Part shown: positions 36,301-44,802 of the stretch, one piece after another
How positions within the stretch are numbered: position 1 is the first letter of the stretch
Layout of the letters: the number at the start of each line of letters is the position of its first letter
Origin: Oxalobacter paraformigenes
GTDB lineage: Bacteria; Pseudomonadota; Gammaproteobacteria; Burkholderiales; Burkholderiaceae_D
Assembly: GCF_000158475.2 (NCBI RefSeq)
Contig: NZ_KI392030.1
Location: forward strand, 143,628-207,627
Direction: 5' to 3'
DNA: 64,000 nt
Translations under genes and position numbers: made by a program
Notes under the pieces: generated by a model
What the model saw: the letters and a program-made list of their open reading frames with translations, nothing else
Databases searched by the model: none
What the model was told of the DNA's origin: nothing

Positions 36301-37041
36301 AAAACCGGTGAGTCGGTTCCGGTCAGTTTCAATTTGAAGATCGATCTCGGCAACCAGTTCTATCTCAAGGGAAAAGGGCTGGATACAAGACTGGCTGGAC
36401 AGATTCAGGCGGTTTCCAGCCGGGATAACAAATTGCGTGTATTCGGAACGGTCAATACGGTCGATGGATCGTATAGCGCCTTTGGACAGAAACTGGCTAT
36501 CAAAAAAGGACAGGTCACTTTCAGCGGGCCGGTGGAAAATCCGACACTCGATATTCTGGCCGGACGGGATTTCCCGCCTTCTGACGATGTTACGGAAGTT
36601 GGCGTGTCTGTCACAGGCACGGCTCAATCGCCTAAGGTCAAACTGGTATCGACGCCTGAGGTTTCCGATACCGAAAAACTGTCATGGCTTGTATTGGGAT
36701 ATGGAGGAGGCGAAAATGGCGACGATCAGCAGCGTGCGCTGATAGCGACGGCGGCAGCGGCCATTTTAAGTACGGAACAGTCTGGCGGTTTCCCGACAAA
36801 ACTGGCCAGTACCATCGGTCTGGACGATATCGGCATTTCTTCATCGTCGGAGCTGGATGAAACCGTACTGTCCCTGACCAAACGTATCTCTTCCCGTTTG
36901 TATCTGACGTATGAGCAGGGCCTGACGGGGGCAACCAACCTGATCAAGCTGCGTTATATCATTTCCAGACGCTTGTCACTGGTGGGCCAGACCGGAACGA
37001 TTACCGCCGTGGACCTGCTTTATGACTGGAAGTTCGATTGA
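33307..37041 (+). CDS. tamB: Translocation and assembly module inner-membrane protein TamB
   Basis: A 1244-residue AsmA-like protein: one N-terminal membrane helix (LIWLLIPFFLLGGFLWLA), then a long periplasmic beta-rich body thought to span the periplasm as a hydrophobic groove. The C-terminal ~300 residues carry the DUF490 domain with NTVDGSYSAFGQKLAIKKG and the SWLVLGYGGG block, ending in a barrel-like strand. With TamA it supports outer-membrane protein insertion; TamB-like proteins are also linked to phospholipid transport between membranes. The start overlaps the tamA stop (TGATG). It converges on the next gene with only 4 bases between them. Confidence 0.95.
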   Translation: MRHRWLIWLLIPFFLLGGFLWLASQEWTLQWIAQKVVQAGGGRVEVEGVSGTLVNSFEIEKIVFTSREKDIEINDLKVAWNPWRLLHGQLDIDLLSVGSLGVDLKMSSDEPFVLPQSLAPPVSVEVAGVILESVSVSKAGVGITLENVHFAISSDATAWHLKNLGFDSPFGNAAINVDLGTARPFAIDGTVQFDNELMKARANMMLNGDLDRLGVSGSLDGYGATGKLDARVTPFASFPFESVWLEAKGIDPSKMESGWPVANVDAQIDINAEKDKSLKGSVSIHNGKPGPFDRNALPVYFVNAKISGSIERIHLNDLLLNFGKAGQFRGNGLVSSEKTDITLETSRFDLHKITSRIRQTHIAGKIGFHQTGTDQEFTVALGEDHIRLNAHLLKKGDALVLEDMLLKADQSALRMTGRMSLEEQQDFRFEGEASRFNFASFGRFPESGLNVGFDVSGRLKPERDILVHYSFLPSRLFNQDLSGKGQFRIGDKEVRDARILLTLGANTVNVDGNLGKRGDRLVWELKAPDLDSFGKGYKGALFGKGELFGSLKALRGRMNLAGGDFMLMDRYGARKMQANVQFGTEWQDRIEVDVQLDDAVFGSGKWKAIQAQIDGTLRSHTIKASARNDSFDLTAGASGGLSSNGIWQGKLETLENRGKLAFSLDASVPVKIGKDDVSLGNLTLKLPDGQLTVEKLVKKGTLLETSGNARGVPLAYLLAVTQDSKNTVHSTLTLGADWSVKANRSLDGNLRIYRERGDVTLVGDNIIKLGLKTFDIQAVLSRNTVNLNAKIESDKAGDIQAQAMTGLVLHNGSWSLSKDSPFKMTVQANVPSLSWIGPLTGQPDMQLGGSVTLQISGNGTLGDPRLSGSVNGKDLAVNWLSMGVDLSKGELSAVLDGNRLQIRKGIIYGPEGNLQISGGLQMKNGQLLTSLYFKTDKLLILSNVDRQLAITGQGQFSLDENRLQLLGEWQVNRAMIILSDSRNVTYSKDVVVLGRPEKKTGESVPVSFNLKIDLGNQFYLKGKGLDTRLAGQIQAVSSRDNKLRVFGTVNTVDGSYSAFGQKLAIKKGQVTFSGPVENPTLDILAGRDFPPSDDVTEVGVSVTGTAQSPKVKLVSTPEVSDTEKLSWLVLGYGGGENGDDQQRALIATAAAAILSTEQSGGFPTKLASTIGLDDIGISSSSELDETVLSLTKRISSRLYLTYEQGLTGATNLIKLRYIISRRLSLVGQTGTITAVDLLYDWKFD

Positions 37042-37045
37042 TCCT

Positions 37046-37780
37046 TTACTCTGGAAGAGGAGTGATTGCTTTTAGGGTTTGCAACAGCTGGAGGCCGCCA
37101 CGTTCATTGAAAAGAATCTGGACGGGATACCAGTTCTTTTCGGGAGCCAGCCAGACGTGCATTTCCTTATCTTTTTTCCCGTTCCGCGTTAACTGGACCG
37201 TTTTTATCTGTCCCATCGGGGTGGAAATACTGCCGGTTTTGACGACGCGGAAAGTCCAGGGTTCGATTTTGCTTCTTCCGGCAACAGGAAAAGTCCAGGT
37301 CGAATTGACGGCAAAACGTTCAGGATTGGCTCGCGCAACCGAGGCCAGTTGCCATACGATGCTGGCGCGATCCTGTACGGTTTCTTTCAGGGGCGCTGTC
37401 TTGTTTTCGCGAAAGGAAACGATATTTTCAGTGTAATTGAATGTGGTGGTGGTCTGTTCTTTCCGGATTCTTTTTTCCGTATATTTTTCAGGTACCAACC
37501 CATGGGCGTCGATTTTTCCATTGCTGTCGGCATCCAGCAGTTTGCCCAGTAAGGAAATTTTCGCCTCGTTTTGAAGCGAATAGGACTGTTTGCCGGCTTC
37601 CCAGCGGATAAAGGCATTTCCGTTTAGATCCAGTCCGTTGTACTGGGCTTTTACGGTATAGACAAGTTTGGCGGATGGCGGGACGTCGGCTTTGTCAGCA
37701 TTGCTGTTCTGGCTGGCGAAGGTGACGGAAGAAAAGACCAGCAGAGCCAGCCATACTATAAAGTGTTGGGCGTTTTTCAT
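37046..37780 (-). CDS. DUF3108 domain-containing exported protein
   Basis: A 244-residue protein with a signal peptide (FIVWLALLVFSSVTFASQ), followed by the DUF3108 region: KLVYTVKAQYNGLDLNGNA, SYSLQNEAKISLLGKLLDADSNG, ENIVSFRENK, and the C-terminal WLAPEKNWYPVQILFNERGG. DUF3108 proteins are periplasmic beta-rich proteins of unknown function, common in beta-proteobacteria and often near nucleotide-metabolism genes. ATG 37780 was chosen so that the signal peptide starts properly. It is divergent from the heptose adenylyltransferase gene. Confidence 0.88.
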   Translation of the reverse strand: MKNAQHFIVWLALLVFSSVTFASQNSNADKADVPPSAKLVYTVKAQYNGLDLNGNAFIRWEAGKQSYSLQNEAKISLLGKLLDADSNGKIDAHGLVPEKYTEKRIRKEQTTTTFNYTENIVSFRENKTAPLKETVQDRASIVWQLASVARANPERFAVNSTWTFPVAGRSKIEPWTFRVVKTGSISTPMGQIKTVQLTRNGKKDKEMHVWLAPEKNWYPVQILFNERGGLQLLQTLKAITPLPE

Positions 37781-37998
37781 TTCGGGCTTTCGTTCGGCAT
37801 GTGGTATAAACACTATGAAATATGAACAATTGTTTCTGTAAAGTCGATTGTTGATACAAATGGAAACAAAAGGAAAGGGACCCGTGGCGTTTCATGACAG
37901 TAAGACCCGGAAATCCTGTTTTTGTTCGCCAGGCTGCGCTTTTTCCGTTTTTGCCTGAAAATTATTTTATCAAACCGGTCTGGAGCCGGATTTTTCAA

Positions 37999-38478
37999 AT
38001 GGTATCTTTTTATAAAAAAATATGGGACCGTTTTGCGCTGCCTTTAAAGATGGCCCGTCTTCCAAAACCGGTTGTCTTTACCAATGGCGTTTTCGATATT
38101 CTGCACCGGGGCCATGTCACCTATCTGGCGCGGGCGCGCGAATTGGGTGCTTCGCTTGTTGTGGCCGTAAACACCGATGAATCGGTCAAACGGCTTGGAA
38201 AGGGAGACGACCGTCCCATCAATTCCTGTGAAGACCGGATGGCGGTTCTGGCGGCGCTGGAATCGGTCAGCGCGGTTGTGGCGTTCGATGAAGATACGGC
38301 ACAGTTTCTTGTCAGGGAATGCCGGCCTGATATCTACGTCAAGGGAGGGGATTACGATATGTCATCCATTCCCGAGGGTAAGGAAGTACTCGCTTACGGC
38401 GGGAAGGTGCTGGCAATTGATTTCGAATACGACAGGTCGACAACGGCGCTTCTGGATAAAGTGCGGCGGTCACGATAA
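37999..38478 (+). CDS. rfaE2: D-glycero-beta-D-manno-heptose 1-phosphate adenylyltransferase
   Basis: Makes ADP-D,D-heptose, precursor of the lipopolysaccharide inner core. The 159-residue single-domain nucleotidyltransferase shows VVFTNGVFDILHRGHVTYL (with HxGH), VVAVNTDESVKRLGKGDDRP, VVAFDEDTAQFLV, DIYVKGGDYD and TTALLDKVRR. The kinase half found fused in HldE is absent, so HldA must be encoded elsewhere. The frame is open back to 37894; ATG 37999 gives the usual N-terminus. ADP-heptose is also the expected donor of the autotransporter heptosyltransferase at 20.3-21.7 kb. Confidence 0.93.
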   Translation: MVSFYKKIWDRFALPLKMARLPKPVVFTNGVFDILHRGHVTYLARARELGASLVVAVNTDESVKRLGKGDDRPINSCEDRMAVLAALESVSAVVAFDEDTAQFLVRECRPDIYVKGGDYDMSSIPEGKEVLAYGGKVLAIDFEYDRSTTALLDKVRRSR

Positions 38479-38481
38479 CTT

Positions 38482-39300
38482 TCAGTCCCTGATAGAGCGA
38501 TCGGCAGCCAGACTGTTGAAATCGTGGAGTCTGTTGTCCATCAGATGTGACGGTACTATCGTGGAGAGGGAAGAGAAAATGTTTTCTATCCGTCCGGGAA
38601 ATTTCTTCTCCCATTCCCGGATCAGGGTTTTGATTTGCTGGCGTTGTACATTTTCCTTGGCGCCGCACAGGTTTTTCGGAAAAAGCGGGTATTGCTGAAT
38701 GTCGGCAAAACGTTCGATATCGGTTTCCTTAACGTAGACGAGCGGGCGGATCACAATGTGCTTTCCATCGTCTGTTTTCAGTTTGGGCGGCATGCTCTTG
38801 ATTTTCGAGCCGTAAAAAAGATTCAGGAAGAACGTTTCAAGTACGTCGTCACGATGGTGTCCCAATGCGATTTTGGTCGCGCCGAGCTCACTGGCAACGC
38901 GGTACAGAATGCCGCGCCGCAACCGTGAACAAAGAGAGCAGACCGGTTTGTTTTCGGGTATCAGGCGCCGGATAATGCTATAGGTATCCTGTGTTTCAAT
39001 ATGAAAGGGAATGCCTTTGTCTTTCAGGTAGGCCGGCAGGACATCGGTTGGGAATCCCGGCAGTTGCTGGTCGAGGTTGACGGCAACGAGTTCGAAATGA
39101 ATGGGAGCGCGTGCCTGTAATCCCAACAGGATATCCAGCAGCGCGAAGCTGTCTTTGCCTCCCGACAGGCAGACCATGACCCTGTCCTGATCCTCGATCA
39201 TTTTGAAGTCGCCAATGGCTTTTCCGGTCTGCCGGTAAAGCCGCTTCATCAATTTGTTGTTTTCGAAGCCGGTTTTGTGGAACTGTTTTCGGGTTGCCAT
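38482..39300 (-). CDS. ttcA: tRNA 2-thiocytidine(32) synthetase TtcA
   Basis: Thiolates C32 in a subset of tRNAs using an iron-sulfur cluster and ATP. The 272-residue protein has the PP-loop [18 protein letters not shown] and the CxxC pair in [12 protein letters not shown], then [28 protein letters not shown] and the third conserved Cys region [16 protein letters not shown] 39300 is used; the frame upstream overlaps folB. It follows folB by 19 bases and ends 3 bases from the converging rfaE2. Confidence 0.96.
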   Translation of the reverse strand: MATRKQFHKTGFENNKLMKRLYRQTGKAIGDFKMIEDQDRVMVCLSGGKDSFALLDILLGLQARAPIHFELVAVNLDQQLPGFPTDVLPAYLKDKGIPFHIETQDTYSIIRRLIPENKPVCSLCSRLRRGILYRVASELGATKIALGHHRDDVLETFFLNLFYGSKIKSMPPKLKTDDGKHIVIRPLVYVKETDIERFADIQQYPLFPKNLCGAKENVQRQQIKTLIREWEKKFPGRIENIFSSLSTIVPSHLMDNRLHDFNSLAADRSIRD

Positions 39301-39319
39301 GTTACTGGAAAGAAGCCGG

Positions 39320-39715
39320 TCAATCGTTATCGCGAAACCGGAAAACCTCAACGCCAATGCTTTCGCAATCTTCATAAACGTCGGGTTTTTCCGATGAAAC
39401 GCGTACGGCAAAAACGTGAGGATGGGCCAGAAGCAAGCGGGCGACATCGTCGCACAGGGTTTCCTGAAGATTGATATGGCCTTTTGACGTGCGCTCGGAC
39501 AGGGTGTCGCGTATGAAAGAATAATCGACCACTTCGGCGAGTTGATCGTTAACCGGTGTCGACAGGGTGAGTGGAATATAGAGATCCACATTGATCAGCA
39601 GTCGCTGTGCCCCTTTTTTTTCAAAGTCGTGAACGCCGATTTTCACGGGGACTTCATAGTTGCGGAGAAAAAGGCGGCGGCAGTTTTTCAGTTTGGGATG
39701 AAGAAGTGTATGCAT
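39320..39715 (-). CDS. folB: Dihydroneopterin aldolase
   Basis: Converts 7,8-dihydroneopterin to 6-hydroxymethyl-dihydropterin in folate synthesis. The 131-residue protein contains [34 protein letters not shown], and [32 protein letters not shown] split over the conserved active-site Glu and Lys region. It stands between a pteridine-reductase-like SDR (4 bases upstream) and ttcA (19 bases downstream). This fits a small folate/pterin operon. Confidence 0.93.
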   Translation of the reverse strand: MHTLLHPKLKNCRRLFLRNYEVPVKIGVHDFEKKGAQRLLINVDLYIPLTLSTPVNDQLAEVVDYSFIRDTLSERTSKGHINLQETLCDDVARLLLAHPHVFAVRVSSEKPDVYEDCESIGVEVFRFRDND

Positions 39716-39719
39716 GAGA

Positions 39720-40508
39720 TCAAGAATTGTTTTGTGCGCTCATTTTGGCGATGAACATGACGTCCTGGGACAAGGGGATCAGATGTTGTCCCCCGTCGAC
39801 CATGATAGTGGTGCCGGTGATGGCCGGGGAATCCAGTATGAAGCAGACAGTCGAGGCAATGTCTTCCGGAGTGCTGGAACGGCCCAATGGCGTATTTTTA
39901 TGGGCGATCTGGAAATCCTGTTCTGTTTGTTCTCCTGAAACGAGTGTGATGCCGGGAGCGATTCCGACCACACGCAGTTTCGGCGCCAGCTCCTGGGCCA
40001 GCAGCGTCGTTGCCGTATTGAGAGCGGCTTTTGAAAGAGTATAAGAGAAAAAGCTGGGGTTGAGATTGTCCAGCTTCTGGTCAAGGAGGTTGATCACGAC
40101 AGATTGCGCATCGTCAGGCGTCATGGCGTGAAGGGCGCGAGAGAGCAAAACCGGGGCGGTCAGATTGGTGTGCATATGAAAGTCCAGCGATTGCGCGGAA
40201 AAATCGGTCACGCTGTCATGTTCGAAAACAGAGGCATTGTTGACAAGACAGGATGGCCTTCCCAGTGAGTCAGCTACCCGTTGCAGCAAACGGTTTACGG
40301 CATTTTCATCGGTCAGATCACAATGCAAGGCAACGGAGCGGCGTCCCAGTTTGCGAATATCCTCCGCTGTTGCCAGTGCGTCGGTTTCGGAAAAACGGTA
40401 ATGAACGGCAATATCCCAGCCCTGTCTGGCAAGAAACAGGGCGATAACCCGTCCGATACGTCTTGCCGCACCGGTTACCAAAGCGATTTTGGTTTGCTGT
40501 TCACTCAT
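39720..40508 (-). CDS. Short-chain dehydrogenase, pteridine reductase-like (FolM type)
   Basis: An NAD(P)H-dependent reductase of the SDR superfamily with 262 residues. The cofactor motif is VTGAARRIGRVIALFLA, with the Arg-rich TGxxRRIG seen in pteridine reductases. NNASVF, the catalytic Tyr-Lys in FSYTLSKAALNTAT, and the C-terminal GGQHLIPL are also present. The place just upstream of folB supports dihydrofolate or dihydromonapterin reduction. Sequence alone does not exclude another SDR substrate. Confidence 0.82.
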   Translation of the reverse strand: MSEQQTKIALVTGAARRIGRVIALFLARQGWDIAVHYRFSETDALATAEDIRKLGRRSVALHCDLTDENAVNRLLQRVADSLGRPSCLVNNASVFEHDSVTDFSAQSLDFHMHTNLTAPVLLSRALHAMTPDDAQSVVINLLDQKLDNLNPSFFSYTLSKAALNTATTLLAQELAPKLRVVGIAPGITLVSGEQTEQDFQIAHKNTPLGRSSTPEDIASTVCFILDSPAITGTTIMVDGGQHLIPLSQDVMFIAKMSAQNNS

Positions 40509-40661
40509 CTGAATGGTTCTTTTTTCTTTCTGGATGTGAAATTGTACGCGAAGCTTTCGTTTATGAGGAAATGGTATCGAAACAGAAAGGGAGTATCTGA
40601 TAATTTCCGTTTTGAAGGTAGACTGGCAGCCAGTTTTTTTACATTATCCGATTTTTATTTT

Positions 40662-41816
40662 ATGAATTGTCCAGAACCTTCACGCGAGGCCCGCTCCTCA
40701 TCTGTGGCCTTGAAAAACCGGATTGTCGCCCGTATTGAATCCCGTAGCGGGTGGATTTCGTTCGCCGATTACATGCAGCAGGTGTTGTATGAACCGGAAT
40801 ATGGTTATTACAGTGGAGGCGCTGCCAATTTTGGCGGACAGGGGGATTTTGTAACAGCCCCTGAAACAAGTCCCTTGTATGGACGGGCGATGGCGCATGC
40901 GTTGATCCCGTTAATAGAACAGACCCGGCCACAGATACTGGAAATCGGGGCCGGGACGGGAAGGCTGGCCCATGACATCCTGGCTGAACTGGCTTCAAAA
41001 GGAATATCTGTTGATTGTTACGATATCCTTGAACTGTCATCCGAATTGCGTGAACGGCAGCAAACAAGCTTATCGGCTTGTCCTCACGTAAACTGGCTTT
41101 CCGCTTTGCCGGAACGGTTCGACGGTGTGGTCATTGCCAATGAAGTGCTGGATGCCATGCCTGTGCAACTGGTCGTCAAGCGAAAAACAGGATGGCAGGA
41201 GCTGGGGGTTTGCCATTTAAACGGTGATTTTGTCCTGAGTGAACGCCCGTGCGATACGTTTCTCGCTGATGCCATAACCCGTCAAATACCGGATTCCGAT
41301 TCTTTGCCGGAAGGGTACGTCACTGAAATTCACACTCATGCATGCGGATTTGTCCGGACACTGGCTGAAATGCTGGCGTCCGGAAGCGGGGCGGCAGCGG
41401 TTTTTGTCGATTATGGATTTCCCGCACACGAGTATTACCATCGCGACCGGAGTTCGGGCACATTGATGTGCCACTATCGTCATCGCTTGCACACGGATCC
41501 TTTTTTTCTGCCCGGTCTTCAGGATATGACAGCCCATGTCGATTTTACGGCGCTTGCCAGAATCGCGGAAGCGGGTGGTCTGGATTTGCTGTGTTACGCC
41601 AGTCAGGCAAATTTTCTGATCGGCGCCGGCTTGATGGAACTGATGCAGGGCGTTTCCGCGGAAATGGATGCCAGACAATACTCTTTGCAGTCGCAGGCGG
41701 TTCAGAAGTTGCTGTCGCCAGCGGAAATGGGCGAACTCTTCAAGGTCATGATCCTGGGACATAATGTGATACCGCCCGCTTTTATGCTCGATGTCGATAA
41801 AAGCGGGCGTTTATAA
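40662..41816 (+). CDS. SAM-dependent methyltransferase, MidA/NDUFAF7 family
   Basis: A 384-residue protein of the family (PF02636) that includes mitochondrial NDUFAF7/MidA, a protein arginine methyltransferase for complex I assembly. Recognisable blocks are ISFADYMQQVLYEPEYGYYSG, GDFVTAPETSPLYG, the SAM loop ILEIGAGTGRLAHDIL, VIANEVLDAMPV and FVDYGFPAHEYYH with GTLMCHYRH. The bacterial target is not known, though complex I is a reasonable guess. ATG 40662 was selected since similarity starts near ALKNRIVARIES. Divergent from the SDR-folB-ttcA genes. Confidence 0.9.
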   Translation: MNCPEPSREARSSSVALKNRIVARIESRSGWISFADYMQQVLYEPEYGYYSGGAANFGGQGDFVTAPETSPLYGRAMAHALIPLIEQTRPQILEIGAGTGRLAHDILAELASKGISVDCYDILELSSELRERQQTSLSACPHVNWLSALPERFDGVVIANEVLDAMPVQLVVKRKTGWQELGVCHLNGDFVLSERPCDTFLADAITRQIPDSDSLPEGYVTEIHTHACGFVRTLAEMLASGSGAAAVFVDYGFPAHEYYHRDRSSGTLMCHYRHRLHTDPFFLPGLQDMTAHVDFTALARIAEAGGLDLLCYASQANFLIGAGLMELMQGVSAEMDARQYSLQSQAVQKLLSPAEMGELFKVMILGHNVIPPAFMLDVDKSGRL

Positions 41817-41834
41817 GCGGCGGATACGAAAAAT

Positions 41835-42437
41835 TTATTTTTTCGCGGAAGCCCGGACGATTTTTGCAGTCAGATCTTTTCGCGGTATGGGTTCCGACCA
41901 GACAAAATCGGTTTTTACCTTGTCGCGGCGCATATCCATGTTCCATCCGCCTCTGCCTGAAGAGGTTTCCGCCCACCCCGACATACTGACGGAGAGAGGT
42001 ATTCTGATGGTGGACATTTTTTTATCGTTCAACTGCATATAGGAACGGATGGCGATCTGTTCCATGATTTTCTGTGCCGGAGGCGAACAGTTGTCACGGA
42101 TATAGGCACGTGCGCCCGGATTTTGCAATACTTTTTTCCAGTCCGTTTCGCCGGGAACCGTGTTGTAGAGGCCCTTCATGAATTTGTAGGCGCCAGCTTG
42201 GCCTTCACGAAAACGGAGATTGAAATCATACTGGGCCACATATGTCCAGATGCCTGGAAGAGAATCGGTTTTTTCGTACGAATCGACTTTGATCCATTTG
42301 CATTGATAGGCTTTTGAAAGCATGTCGACCATGTCATCGTCATTGGGGCGGGCGCACCCTGTCAGGATTGCAGCGGCAGGCGCGATAAGAAGACAGATGA
42401 AAAACAACCTGTATTTTTTTAAGTCTTGAAAAGTCAT
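41835..42437 (-). CDS. Lipoprotein of unknown function
   Basis: A 200-residue protein with a lipoprotein signal: a basic N-terminus, a hydrophobic core (LFFICLLIAPAAAILTGC) and lipobox ILTGC, with Asp-rich residues after the Cys (ARPNDDD) that do not match the classical +2 Asp retention signal (Ala is at +2). The mature part has no domain I recognise; two further Cys (YQCKWIK and RDNCSPP) may form a disulfide. Probably anchored to the outer membrane facing the periplasm. It converges on the methyltransferase gene with 18 bases between. Confidence 0.8.
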   Translation of the reverse strand: MTFQDLKKYRLFFICLLIAPAAAILTGCARPNDDDMVDMLSKAYQCKWIKVDSYEKTDSLPGIWTYVAQYDFNLRFREGQAGAYKFMKGLYNTVPGETDWKKVLQNPGARAYIRDNCSPPAQKIMEQIAIRSYMQLNDKKMSTIRIPLSVSMSGWAETSSGRGGWNMDMRRDKVKTDFVWSEPIPRKDLTAKIVRASAKK

Positions 42438-42571
42438 TCGATAAGCCTATATGTCTCTTGATACAAAACCGGTTTGTCATTTTACTGAAAAATCGCCGTT
42501 TGGCGTACGCTGGAGATCCATAGCGTACACTAAACTGATACAGTTTAAACCGGTTTATTGTTTTTCCGGGT

Positions 42572-42967
42572 TCAAACCCCCCAGTAAATGTCTTTTTTCT
42601 TTTTGTTTGCCGCCTTCAGCAGTTGCAGAAACGGATAAGAACGTGCAGAAAAACTGACAGGCGGTTCCGGTTTGGGCGGTTCCTTTTTCCGGTCGTCAAA
42701 GGGATCCTTGTCTTTGTCTTCTTCCGCTTCTTTTTCCTTGCGTTCCTGTTCTTCCCTTTCCATTCTTTCCCGTTCGGCTTTTTCTTCTGCCTCGATTTGT
42801 TTGCGGCGTTTTATTTCTTTTTCCAGAGTGGTAATGGCAGCATCTGTCTGTTCGGCTGTGATAATGCCTTTTTCAATATCTTTGCCAAACAGGTCGAGAA
42901 TTTCTCTCGCGTTTTCTTCGAACATAATGATATCGGCACCCGCTTTGGATTTGAATATAACCAGCAT
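42572..42967 (-). CDS. DUF1840 domain-containing protein
   Basis: A 131-residue protein whose start MLVIFKSKAGADIIMFEENA and following REILDLFGKD with an ITAEQTDAAITTLEKEI segment are typical of DUF1840, a beta-proteobacterial family of unknown function. The middle is an extreme Glu/Lys/Arg coiled-coil (about residues 50-85), then a proline-rich linker (KKEPPKPEPPV) and the conserved end SARSYPFLQLLKAA. ATG 42967 follows CAGGAGAAAAAC, a good ribosome site. It ends the comM side of the cluster but is separated from comM by 48 bases. Confidence 0.85.
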   Translation of the reverse strand: MLVIFKSKAGADIIMFEENAREILDLFGKDIEKGIITAEQTDAAITTLEKEIKRRKQIEAEEKAERERMEREEQERKEKEAEEDKDKDPFDDRKKEPPKPEPPVSFSARSYPFLQLLKAANKKKKDIYWGV

Positions 42968-43015
42968 GTTTTTCTCCTGAATGAACGTTACCAACCGGAA
43001 GGATGATTTCCCGGT

Positions 43016-44533
43016 TCAAACTTCTTTCAAAGCTCTTCTGTATTGAATGGCTTCTGCAATGTGTTCTGGCCTGATTTTAACTGTCTGGGCCAGATCGGCA
43101 ATTGTTCTGGCGATCTTGAGTATCCGGTGGTAGGCCCGGGCCGACCACATCAAACGGATCATCGCTTCTTTAAGCAAACGCTCGCCGGATTCATCGGGTC
43201 TGCATAAATCGTCTATTTCTTTGGTGGTGAGCAAATTGTTGGGTTTGCCCTGCCTTTCTTGCTGAATGCGATAGGCTTTGTTGACACGGCTGGCAATCGC
43301 TTCGGAAGACTCGCCGTCGGATTGCTTGGACAGCTCTTCCTGTTTTAGGGCACTGATCTGTATCTGTATATCAATGCGATCGAGCAGAGGACCGGATATT
43401 TTCCCCTGATATCGGGCGATGGCGTCTGGTGTACAACGGCATTTCCCGGAAGGATGGCCGAAATAACCGCAGGGACAGGGATTCATCGCAGCAATCAACT
43501 GGAAACGTGCCGGAAAATCGGCTTGCCTTGCAGCGCGGGAAATAACGATATGTCCGGATTCCAGCGGTTCCCGCAAAACTTCCAGAACATGCCGGTTGAA
43601 TTCGGGCAGCTCATCCAGAAAAAGGACGCCATGATGGGCCAGCGAGACTTCACCCGGACGGGGTGAGCTTCCTCCACCAATCAGGGCAACGGCGGAAGCG
43701 CTATGGTGAGGGGCGCGAAAAGGGCGGGTTTTCCAGAGTGAGGAATTGAATTTGCCGCTTAAGGACTGAATGGCAGCGGTTTCAATCGCTTCTTTTTCCG
43801 TCATGGGGGGGAGTATTCCCGCAAAGCGGGACGCCAGCATGGTTTTGCCTGTACCGGGAGGCCCGCTCATCAGCACGCTGTGATTGCCTGCGGCGGCAAT
43901 TTCCAGGGCTCTTTTGGCTTTAAGCTGTCCTTTGACTTCACTGAAATCAGGATACAAGGGAAGGCCCTTTTCAAATTGCGGGATATGAGGTTTCAGCGCG
44001 GTGCCATCGGACGCAGTATTCAGATGTGCGCATACATCCAGTAGCGATCTGGCCGGCAGAATCTCCAGATTCTGTATAAAGGCCGCTTCATCGGCATTTT
44101 CAGCAGGAAGAATGAAGGCCTTTTCTTTTCCCTTTTTCGCCAGACTGATGGCAAAGGCCATGGCAAGGGCTCCGCGAATGGGCCTCAGTTCGCCGGATAG
44201 TGACAGTTCTCCGGCGTATTCGTAGCGATTTAACTGTTCTTTCCGGATTTGCCCGGATGCCGCCAGAATGCCCAGCGCGATCGGCAGATCGAAGCGTCCC
44301 GATTCCTTGGGAAGGTCGGCTGGCGCAAGATTGACGGTTATTCTTCTGGCCGGAAATTCGAACCGGGCGTTCTGGATGGCCGCCCGTACACGGTCTTTGG
44401 CTTCCTTGACTTCTGTTTCCGGCAGCCCGACGATGGTAAAAGCGGGCAAACCGTTTGCAAGATGAACTTCAACGGTTACTTCCGGAGCCTCCATGCCGGA
44501 GAGTGCACGACTTTTCAGAATCGCAAGGCTCAT
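43016..44533 (-). CDS. comM: YifB/ComM family Mg-chelatase-like AAA ATPase
   Basis: ComM is a hexameric helicase that promotes branch migration during natural transformation; it is found widely even in bacteria not known to be competent. The 505-residue protein has the N-terminal ChlI-like domain (SLAILKSRALSGMEAPEVTVEVH), Walker A in MSGPPGTGKTMLASRF, Walker B in GVLFLDELPEF, a zinc-ribbon-like cysteine set in AMNPCPCGYFGHPSGKCRC, and the C-terminal Mg-chelatase domain. Its ATG overlaps the ubiK TGA in an ATGA, so translation is coupled. Confidence 0.95.
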   Translation of the reverse strand: MSLAILKSRALSGMEAPEVTVEVHLANGLPAFTIVGLPETEVKEAKDRVRAAIQNARFEFPARRITVNLAPADLPKESGRFDLPIALGILAASGQIRKEQLNRYEYAGELSLSGELRPIRGALAMAFAISLAKKGKEKAFILPAENADEAAFIQNLEILPARSLLDVCAHLNTASDGTALKPHIPQFEKGLPLYPDFSEVKGQLKAKRALEIAAAGNHSVLMSGPPGTGKTMLASRFAGILPPMTEKEAIETAAIQSLSGKFNSSLWKTRPFRAPHHSASAVALIGGGSSPRPGEVSLAHHGVLFLDELPEFNRHVLEVLREPLESGHIVISRAARQADFPARFQLIAAMNPCPCGYFGHPSGKCRCTPDAIARYQGKISGPLLDRIDIQIQISALKQEELSKQSDGESSEAIASRVNKAYRIQQERQGKPNNLLTTKEIDDLCRPDESGERLLKEAMIRLMWSARAYHRILKIARTIADLAQTVKIRPEHIAEAIQYRRALKEV

Positions 44534-44802
44534 TTTCCGGTTTCAGATTTTGATGACACGTCTTTCTGATGCCGGATTTGATGTTCCAGTTCCGCAAGCC
44601 TTGTTTCAAGCGAGAGAATTTTGCTTTGCATCTGTACAAGAGTCAGTCTCTGGACTTCAAATTCTTCTTTGGTGACGACGTCAAGTTTGGCGACGGCCTG
44701 GGTTAGAATTGCCCGGATATTCCGTTCGATATCTTTGACAGGAGAATGTGCCATGATTTGTCCCAGTTTGGCCTGCAGATCGTCCAGTATCTTTTTGTTC
44801 AT
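44530..44802 (-). CDS. ubiK: Ubiquinone biosynthesis accessory factor UbiK
   Basis: A 90-residue protein of the BMFP family: an N-terminal amphipathic helix (ILDDLQAKLGQIMAHSP), DIERNIRAILTQAVAKLDVVT, and the C-terminal coiled coil EEFEVQRLTLVQMQSKILSLE with LEHQI after it. UbiK binds UbiJ and lipids and assists the aerobic ubiquinone complex. First gene of a ubiK-comM pair with a 4-base overlap. Confidence 0.92.
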   Translation of the reverse strand: MNKKILDDLQAKLGQIMAHSPVKDIERNIRAILTQAVAKLDVVTKEEFEVQRLTLVQMQSKILSLETRLAELEHQIRHQKDVSSKSETGK

